DNA of 64,000 nucleotides from Flocculibacter collagenilyticus (GTDB lineage: Bacteria > Pseudomonadota > Gammaproteobacteria > Enterobacterales > Alteromonadaceae): NCBI RefSeq assembly GCF_016469335.1, contig NZ_CP059888.1:434001-498000 (forward strand), in the 5' to 3' direction. A program made the position numbers and the translations under genes. Below are positions 59,436 through 64,000 of this stretch, in pieces; within the stretch, counting starts at the first letter, position 1, and every line of letters begins with the position of its first letter. The notes beneath the pieces are model-generated. The model did no database searches, was not told the origin of the DNA, and saw nothing but the letters and a program-made list of their open reading frames with translations.

Positions 59436-61793
59436 CTAGTTTTTTGTTTTTGCAAATGCAGCGGCAAAAGCATCACTCATTGCTGCATTAGCTGCAGGCT
59501 TTGATTTACCTTTAGCGGAAGCGTTATTCTGTTTTCCTTTATTGGCTTGAGTGTGAGCAGGTTTACCATCCTGCTTTTTACCGGTGCCACGCTGATTGTC
59601 TTTGTTATTTGCTGCTTGCGGTTGTTCATCTAGTCGCATTGTAAAGCTGATGCGTTTGCGTTCTACATCCACTTCCATCACTTTGACTTTTACTATATCG
59701 CCAGCTTTTACGACATCTCGCGGATCAGATACAAACTTATCGGTTAACGATGAGATGTGCACTAAACCATCTTGGTGGACACCCACGTCAACAAATGCAC
59801 CGAAATTGGTTACATTGCTCACCACGCCTTCTAAGATCATGCCGGGTGTTAGATCTGAAACGGTTTCGACACCTTCTTTAAAACTTGCTGTTTTGAATTC
59901 AGGCCTAGGATCTCGGCCCGGCTTGTCCAGCTCGCTTAAAATGTCGTTAATAGTAGGCAAGCCGAACTGCTCGTCGACATAGTCGCTGGCATTAACTGAG
60001 TTTAGTAAATCGCTATTGCCTATTAATGCAGACACCTCGTTATGGGTACGCGTTAAAATAGCGTTGACGAGTGGATATGCTTCTGGATGAACACTAGATG
60101 CATCAAGTGGGTTATCACCACCTGCAATCCGTAAGAAACCAGCACACTGCTCAAACGCTTTTGGCCCTAAGCGGGTCACTTTTTTTAGTTCTTTACGATT
60201 ATTAAATCTACCGTGCTCATCTCGATAATTAACAATATTTTGCGCTAATGTTTTGTTTAAGCCAGATACCCGAGTTAACAGTGGTACGGATGCCATATTT
60301 AAGTCAACACCAACATTATTTACACAGTCTTCTACAACTGCATCAAGGCTTTTCGCTAGTGCACTTTGGCTTACATCGTGTTGGTACTGGCCTACGCCTA
60401 TTGCCTTAGGCTCAATTTTTACCAGCTCAGCCAGTGGATCTTGCAGGCGTCTGGCAATAGACACTGCACCACGTAACGATACATCCAGTTCAGGGAACTC
60501 TAGCGCTGCAAGCTCTGATGCTGAATATACTGAAGCGCCAGCTTCGCTGACCATGATTTTACTGATATTATCCAATTCGCTTGCTTTAATGACTTCAGCA
60601 GCGAATTTATCAGTTTCCCGTGACGCTGTTCCGTTACCAATCGCTATTAGCTCTACTTTGTGTTGTTTTACTAAATTAACAATAGTACGAACCGATTTAT
60701 CCCATTGATTTTGTGGCGCGTGTGGATAAATTGTTGTGGTGGCGACAAGCTTACCTGTTGCATCAACAATCGCGACTTTGGTTCCTGTTCGTAGCCCAGG
60801 ATCTAAACCTAGTGTTGCCTTAGGGCCTGCTGGTGCTGCCATCAATAAATCTTTTAAGTTTTCAGCAAATACTTTAATGGCACCTTGTTCAGCGCGTTCT
60901 CTTAACTCGCTAAGTAGCTCACTTTCTAAGTGCATAGCGATTTTTACTTTCCAAGTCCATTGAATTACTTGATTGAGCCATTTGTCTGCCGGCTTACTAG
61001 AAAGTCTAAGATCAAAATAGTCAGTGATCAGTGATTCGCAATGGGAGTGTTGAATGGGTTTTTCTTGGTTAGGATCTGCATTTAGTGTGAGTTGCAATAC
61101 GGATTCATTACGGCCACGAAATAGTGCTAACGCGCGATGAGACGGTATTTTACTAATTTTCTCAGCATAGTCGAAATAATCACGATATTTGGCACCTTCT
61201 TTTTCTTTGCCTTTCATTACCGTGCTTTCTAGTACCGCTTCTTTTTTTAGATAACGACGAATAGTTTCTAGTAGCTTTGCATCTTCAGCGAAGCGCTCCA
61301 TTAGAATATATTTAGCACCTTCTAATGCGTCTTTTTCAGAGTGAATACCTTTATCATTGCTAACATACTCGCGTGCCGTGGCTTCAGGGTTGAGCTCTCT
61401 ATTTTGCCATAATGCATCCGCAAGTGGTGCTAAGCCAGCTTCAATCGCAATTTGTCCTTTGGTTCTGCGTTTAGGTTTGTAGGGTAAATATAAGTCTTCA
61501 AGTAGTGTTTTACTTTCCGCATTTAAAATATCTTGCTCTAACTCTGATGACAGTTTGTCTTGGTCTCTGATTGTTTTTAAAATAACTTGGCGTCTATCTT
61601 CAAGTTCGCGTAAATAGGTAAGACGCGATTCAAGTGAACGTAGTTGAGTGTCGTCTAATCCACCTGTTACTTCTTTTCTGTAACGAGCGATAAATGGCAC
61701 GGTTGCACCTTCATCAAGAAGCTTCATTGCTGCTGAAACCTGATTAGTATTAACCGTTAATTCAGTAGCGATGGTATTAGCGATATTTAACAT
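59436..61793 (-). CDS. tex: Tex-family transcription accessory / RNA-binding protein
   Basis: A 785-residue protein of the Tex/YhgF family (nucleic-acid binding, needed for toxin gene expression in Bordetella and for transcription-related stress functions). Domains in order: N-terminal helical Tex domain ([20 protein letters not shown]), YqgF-like RNase H-fold ([20 protein letters not shown]), tandem helix-hairpin-helix motifs ([20 protein letters not shown]), and S1 domain ([20 protein letters not shown], about 645-715). The C-terminal tail is Lys/Ala/Gln-rich. Length is typical. Convergent with the SprA-related gene. Confidence 0.95.
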   Translation of the reverse strand: MLNIANTIATELTVNTNQVSAAMKLLDEGATVPFIARYRKEVTGGLDDTQLRSLESRLTYLRELEDRRQVILKTIRDQDKLSSELEQDILNAESKTLLEDLYLPYKPKRRTKGQIAIEAGLAPLADALWQNRELNPEATAREYVSNDKGIHSEKDALEGAKYILMERFAEDAKLLETIRRYLKKEAVLESTVMKGKEKEGAKYRDYFDYAEKISKIPSHRALALFRGRNESVLQLTLNADPNQEKPIQHSHCESLITDYFDLRLSSKPADKWLNQVIQWTWKVKIAMHLESELLSELRERAEQGAIKVFAENLKDLLMAAPAGPKATLGLDPGLRTGTKVAIVDATGKLVATTTIYPHAPQNQWDKSVRTIVNLVKQHKVELIAIGNGTASRETDKFAAEVIKASELDNISKIMVSEAGASVYSASELAALEFPELDVSLRGAVSIARRLQDPLAELVKIEPKAIGVGQYQHDVSQSALAKSLDAVVEDCVNNVGVDLNMASVPLLTRVSGLNKTLAQNIVNYRDEHGRFNNRKELKKVTRLGPKAFEQCAGFLRIAGGDNPLDASSVHPEAYPLVNAILTRTHNEVSALIGNSDLLNSVNASDYVDEQFGLPTINDILSELDKPGRDPRPEFKTASFKEGVETVSDLTPGMILEGVVSNVTNFGAFVDVGVHQDGLVHISSLTDKFVSDPRDVVKAGDIVKVKVMEVDVERKRISFTMRLDEQPQAANNKDNQRGTGKKQDGKPAHTQANKGKQNNASAKGKSKPAANAAMSDAFAAAFAKTKN

Positions 61794-62030
61794 AATAAGT
61801 AAAACCTTTTAAATCCGTTAATCAGTTTGTAGCGAATACAAACGAATCTTTTGTATGTACGCTGCCGTCGTTATTCTTGGCAGATTATAATGAGCATGAT
61901 TTTCATATGTTATGCAGTTGATGTCCACCTAATTTATCCAAAGATAAACAGGTAAATGGCGAGCTCGTTATTTGAATTATTGACGGCTAGTATGAAAATA
62001 ATACTCAGTGAGATCACATGTAATTGAAGG

Positions 62031-63047
62031 TTAAGGCAATAGTGGGGCGCTTTTATTGTCGTTACTTCTCATCGCTCGATTATAAATAGACAGCCAAGAT
62101 TTATATTCATTCTCGCTATAACCAAATTGCTTGTACAGCGATTTAATGCGTTTGTTAACGTGCATTTTCTGTATTGCGTTATCGAGCTTTTTTATGAGCT
62201 TAATCGTATCAAGGTTGTCGCGGCGGCTGATCACATGTATGCCATTAACGACTAAGGGTTGGCCTACTTTTTTTAAACACGACTGATCTCTATCTACTCT
62301 ACTTTTAGTGTGTACTAGTAAGCTCGTATGGCCATGTGAGCTCGGGCTGATTGGTTTCATTGTGGGCTGTTTATCATCTGCAAATGCTACTTTGGCAACA
62401 GGGCTTTGCTCATTTTTACAATAGATGATTGCTGAAGAATGTGAAAAAATAAGGTAATCAATGCGTTGAGCACGTAGCATTTTGAACAATGTTAATGCGT
62501 CTGCAGTATCATAGATATTCTGAAAACCTAGCTGTTTTGCATAATGAGATTGAACAGAGTCCTTGGCAACACCCACTACACTGTTAACTAAGTCAATATC
62601 TGCCAACACATTTGATGCATTAGTATTGTGAGCGAAAATGTGAATAGAGTCTGACGACAGAGGTAAAGAAAACATTGCCCACTTAGCACGTTCTTCAGTA
62701 TAAATTGCACCATATACGCTTGCCAATGAGCCTGACTTTAATCGAGTGAGTGACCGAGTCCAAGAGTTATGAGCTGGAACAAGCTTTATTTTTGCAATAA
62801 CAGCCGCTTCGTTTAGGATTGCCCACCCAAGATAATACGGGCCAGAGTTTGATAAAAATGCATCATGATCAGAGAACACGCTGATTTCTAATTGGCTAAT
62901 AGAAGTATTAACTGAATATTGTTCAATGCTTGTATGGGGTAAGTTGTTTGAATACGCATGAATGGGGTTAGCAAGCAAAATAGCAAATAATAACCAAAGT
63001 GGGAATAATAAACGTTTCAGCTGAAAAATAAGCATTTTTACAGCCAT
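62031..63047 (-). CDS. Periplasmic solute-binding-like protein (SBP family 3)
   Basis: A protein of about 338 residues with an N-terminal signal peptide (LLFPLWLLFAILLANPIHA). The mature domain has the two-lobed amino-acid-binding-protein pattern: YYLGWAILNEAAVIAKIKLV as lobe 1, VVGVAKDSVQSHYAKQLGFQ as the hinge/loop, and DNAIQKMHVNKRIKSLYKQF at the C-terminus, as in extracellular solute-binding family 3. No transporter genes adjoin, so it may be a sensor or an orphan. The start is uncertain: Met codons at 63110, 63092, 63053, 63047 and 63035 are in frame and none has a clear ribosome site; 63047 gives a compact signal peptide. Confidence 0.72.
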   Translation of the reverse strand: MAVKMLIFQLKRLLFPLWLLFAILLANPIHAYSNNLPHTSIEQYSVNTSISQLEISVFSDHDAFLSNSGPYYLGWAILNEAAVIAKIKLVPAHNSWTRSLTRLKSGSLASVYGAIYTEERAKWAMFSLPLSSDSIHIFAHNTNASNVLADIDLVNSVVGVAKDSVQSHYAKQLGFQNIYDTADALTLFKMLRAQRIDYLIFSHSSAIIYCKNEQSPVAKVAFADDKQPTMKPISPSSHGHTSLLVHTKSRVDRDQSCLKKVGQPLVVNGIHVISRRDNLDTIKLIKKLDNAIQKMHVNKRIKSLYKQFGYSENEYKSWLSIYNRAMRSNDNKSAPLLP

Positions 63048-63186
63048 TACCATCAACCCACTACGAATGGGCACAAAAATTCGATTAGTCATTATTAGTA
63101 TTACATGCACAGACTTGCTGTAATTAAGTGTATACGCTGTTATTTATTATTCAAATGCGACATAAATATTGTAAGTTAAATAGTGG

Positions 63187-63214
63187 TTGTGTTCTGTTGA
63201 TGACAACGTATAAT
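63187..63214 (+). promoter_or_regulatory. Probable promoter of the tRNA-Trp-secE-nusG unit
   Basis: TTGTGT, 16-nt spacer, perfect TATAAT; 83 nt before the tRNA. Only sequence evidence. Confidence 0.55.
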
Positions 63215-63297
63215 ACGCAACTCACTTCTTATGCTTACGCTGAAATAACTTCCCAAAAATTTCTAAATTCGCAGAGAAAGTGTACATAAAAATCGTT

Positions 63298-63374
63298 AGG
63301 GGTGTAGTTCCAATTGGTAGAACAGCGGTCTCCAAAACCGATGGTTGCGGGTTCGAGTCCTGCCACCCCTGCCA
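63298..63374 (+). tRNA. tRNA-Trp (anticodon CCA)
   Basis: Acceptor AGGGGTG pairs with CACCCCT; D stem GTTC/GAAC; anticodon loop CTCCAAA with anticodon CCA; T arm GCGGG-TTCGAGT-CCTGC; discriminator G and encoded CCA end. The anticodon stem has a G-A mismatch at its top pair (27-43), otherwise intact. Position ahead of secE-nusG is the conserved gammaproteobacterial order. Confidence 0.96.
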
Positions 63375-63376
63375 TT

Positions 63377-63424
63377 TAATCTATTTTGCAAAATCGTTAA
63401 TACAGCATTTTGCAAAATAGATTA
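63377..63424 (+). repeat. Perfect 18-bp hairpin between tRNA-Trp and secE
   Basis: TAATCTATTTTGCAAAAT and ATTTTGCAAAATAGATTA are fully complementary around a 12-nt loop, starting three bases after the tRNA CCA. No U-run follows, so it is not a classic terminator; likely an RNA processing or stability element between tRNA and secE mRNA. Confidence 0.75.
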
Positions 63425-63472
63425 GGGTCATGAAGACCATGTTAAAAATCGTGTTTTAAAAAGGTATAGAAT

Positions 63473-63850
63473 ATGAGCGCGAATGTTGAAAGCCAGTCTG
63501 GCGCAATGAACTCAATCAAATGGGTTTTGGTATTTACTATATTGGCTGGTGCTGTAGTAGGTAACTACATGTTAGACGACATGTCAGTACTGGTGAGAGC
63601 CATTGCAGTTGTGTTGGCTATAGTTGTAGCGGGTTTAATTGCTGGTCAGACAGAGAAAGGGCGTCAGTTCCTTGCTTTTTCTAAAGAAGCTAGAATCGAA
63701 GTGCGCAAAGTGGTTTGGCCAACGCGTCAAGAAACAATGCATACTACTTTTATTATTATGATAGCAACAGCGATAATGGCTCTATTATTATGGGGTCTTG
63801 ACTCGATATTATTTAAAGTTGTTGGCTATTTAACTTCGTTGGAGATTTAA
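63473..63850 (+). CDS. secE: Preprotein translocase subunit SecE
   Basis: SecE clamps SecY in the SecYEG protein channel. The 125-residue protein has three TM helices (about 16-33, 36-55 and 92-115), with the conserved cytoplasmic EARIEVRKVVWPTRQETMHT segment before the last helix, which is the essential part. Three-helix form as in E. coli. AAAGG lies 7 nt ahead of the ATG. It is followed 3 nt later by nusG. Confidence 0.96.
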   Translation: MSANVESQSGAMNSIKWVLVFTILAGAVVGNYMLDDMSVLVRAIAVVLAIVVAGLIAGQTEKGRQFLAFSKEARIEVRKVVWPTRQETMHTTFIIMIATAIMALLLWGLDSILFKVVGYLTSLEI

Positions 63851-63853
63851 TTC

Positions 63854-64000
63854 ATGTCTGATAAGTTACGTTGGTACGTTGTACAAGCATTCTCTGGCTA
63901 TGAAAACCGTGTAGCAACGTCGCTACAAGAGTACATTAAGCTACATACAATGGAAGACAAGTTCGGTGAGATTTTAGTACCTACCGAAGAAGTTGTAGAA
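63854..64000 (+). CDS. nusG: Transcription termination/antitermination protein NusG, N-terminal part (cut by window edge)
   Basis: The first 49 codons are seen: [20 protein letters not shown] at the start of the NGN domain, then [20 protein letters not shown] and PTEEVVE, matching NusG. NusG binds RNA polymerase and links it to Rho or the ribosome. The rest, including the KOW domain, is outside the window. Starts 3 nt after the secE stop. Confidence 0.96.
   Translation, partial: MSDKLRWYVVQAFSGYENRVATSLQEYIKLHTMEDKFGEILVPTEEVVE

Overview
The window reads as chromosomal DNA of a marine, polarly flagellated gammaproteobacterium of the Alteromonadales type (Colwellia/Thalassotalea/Pseudoalteromonas-like). 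This rests on moderate-to-low GC, gene orders such as prmA-dusB-fis-purH, lexA next to an aa3 cytochrome c oxidase cluster, tRNA-Trp-secE-nusG at the right edge, and protein sequences close to that group (PrkB, Fis, DusB, DinF, NfuA, Tex). Genus assignment is inference. Both ends cut genes: a glutathione S-transferase C-terminus on the left and NusG on the right.

Layout. 1-3.9 kb: small housekeeping and accessory genes (GST, DUF4124 protein, prkB, GNAT, beta-propeller protein, MAPEG). 3.9-14 kb, minus strand: purD and purH are separated by about 7 kb holding an exported methyltransferase-like protein, an NhaC-family antiporter, the ergothioneine pair egtB-egtD and an adenosine deaminase. A 195-bp MITE-like element lies between the deaminase and purH. 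14-16.6 kb: dusB-fis and prmA, separated by a structured leader. 16.8-30.3 kb is accessory: a zinc-ribbon protein, a GDPD lipoprotein, a large metzincin, a four-gene minus-strand operon (877-aa beta-rich protein, LEA-like/beta-trefoil protein, GH25 lysozyme, multi-TM protein), a HEAT-like lipoprotein, an IS-like remnant and two small membrane proteins. 30.4-40 kb: lexA with two SOS boxes, then the cytochrome c oxidase structural and assembly genes (ctaC, ctaD, ctaG, ctaE, DUF2909, SURF1, a membrane-anchored thioredoxin-like protein, ctaA, ctaB/cyoE, SCO). 40.3-49.8 kb: a chemosensory operon STAS-cheY-cheA-cheW-MCP-cheR-cheD-cheB. 49.8-63 kb: polysaccharide deacetylase and dinF (divergent, overlapping 5' ends), nfuA, an M14 peptidase, comF, bioH, a flagellar-rod-like small protein plus a SprA-type putative protease, tex and a periplasmic solute-binding-like protein. 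63.3-64 kb: tRNA-Trp, secE, nusG.

Functional units: the cox cluster encodes the oxidase together with haem A synthesis (CtaB, CtaA), CuB insertion (CtaG), CuA insertion (SCO) and SURF1. The chemosensory operon is self-contained, with its own receptor ending in an EWEEF pentapeptide that fits CheR/CheB tethering. EgtB and EgtD carry out the aerobic ergothioneine pathway from histidine. The most noteworthy observations are an apparent AUU start codon for egtB behind a strong Shine-Dalgarno, the uncharacterised four-gene lysozyme/beta-trefoil operon, the MITE-like element, and several long perfect hairpins in intergenic RNA (dusB leader, after ctaE, tRNA-Trp/secE spacer).
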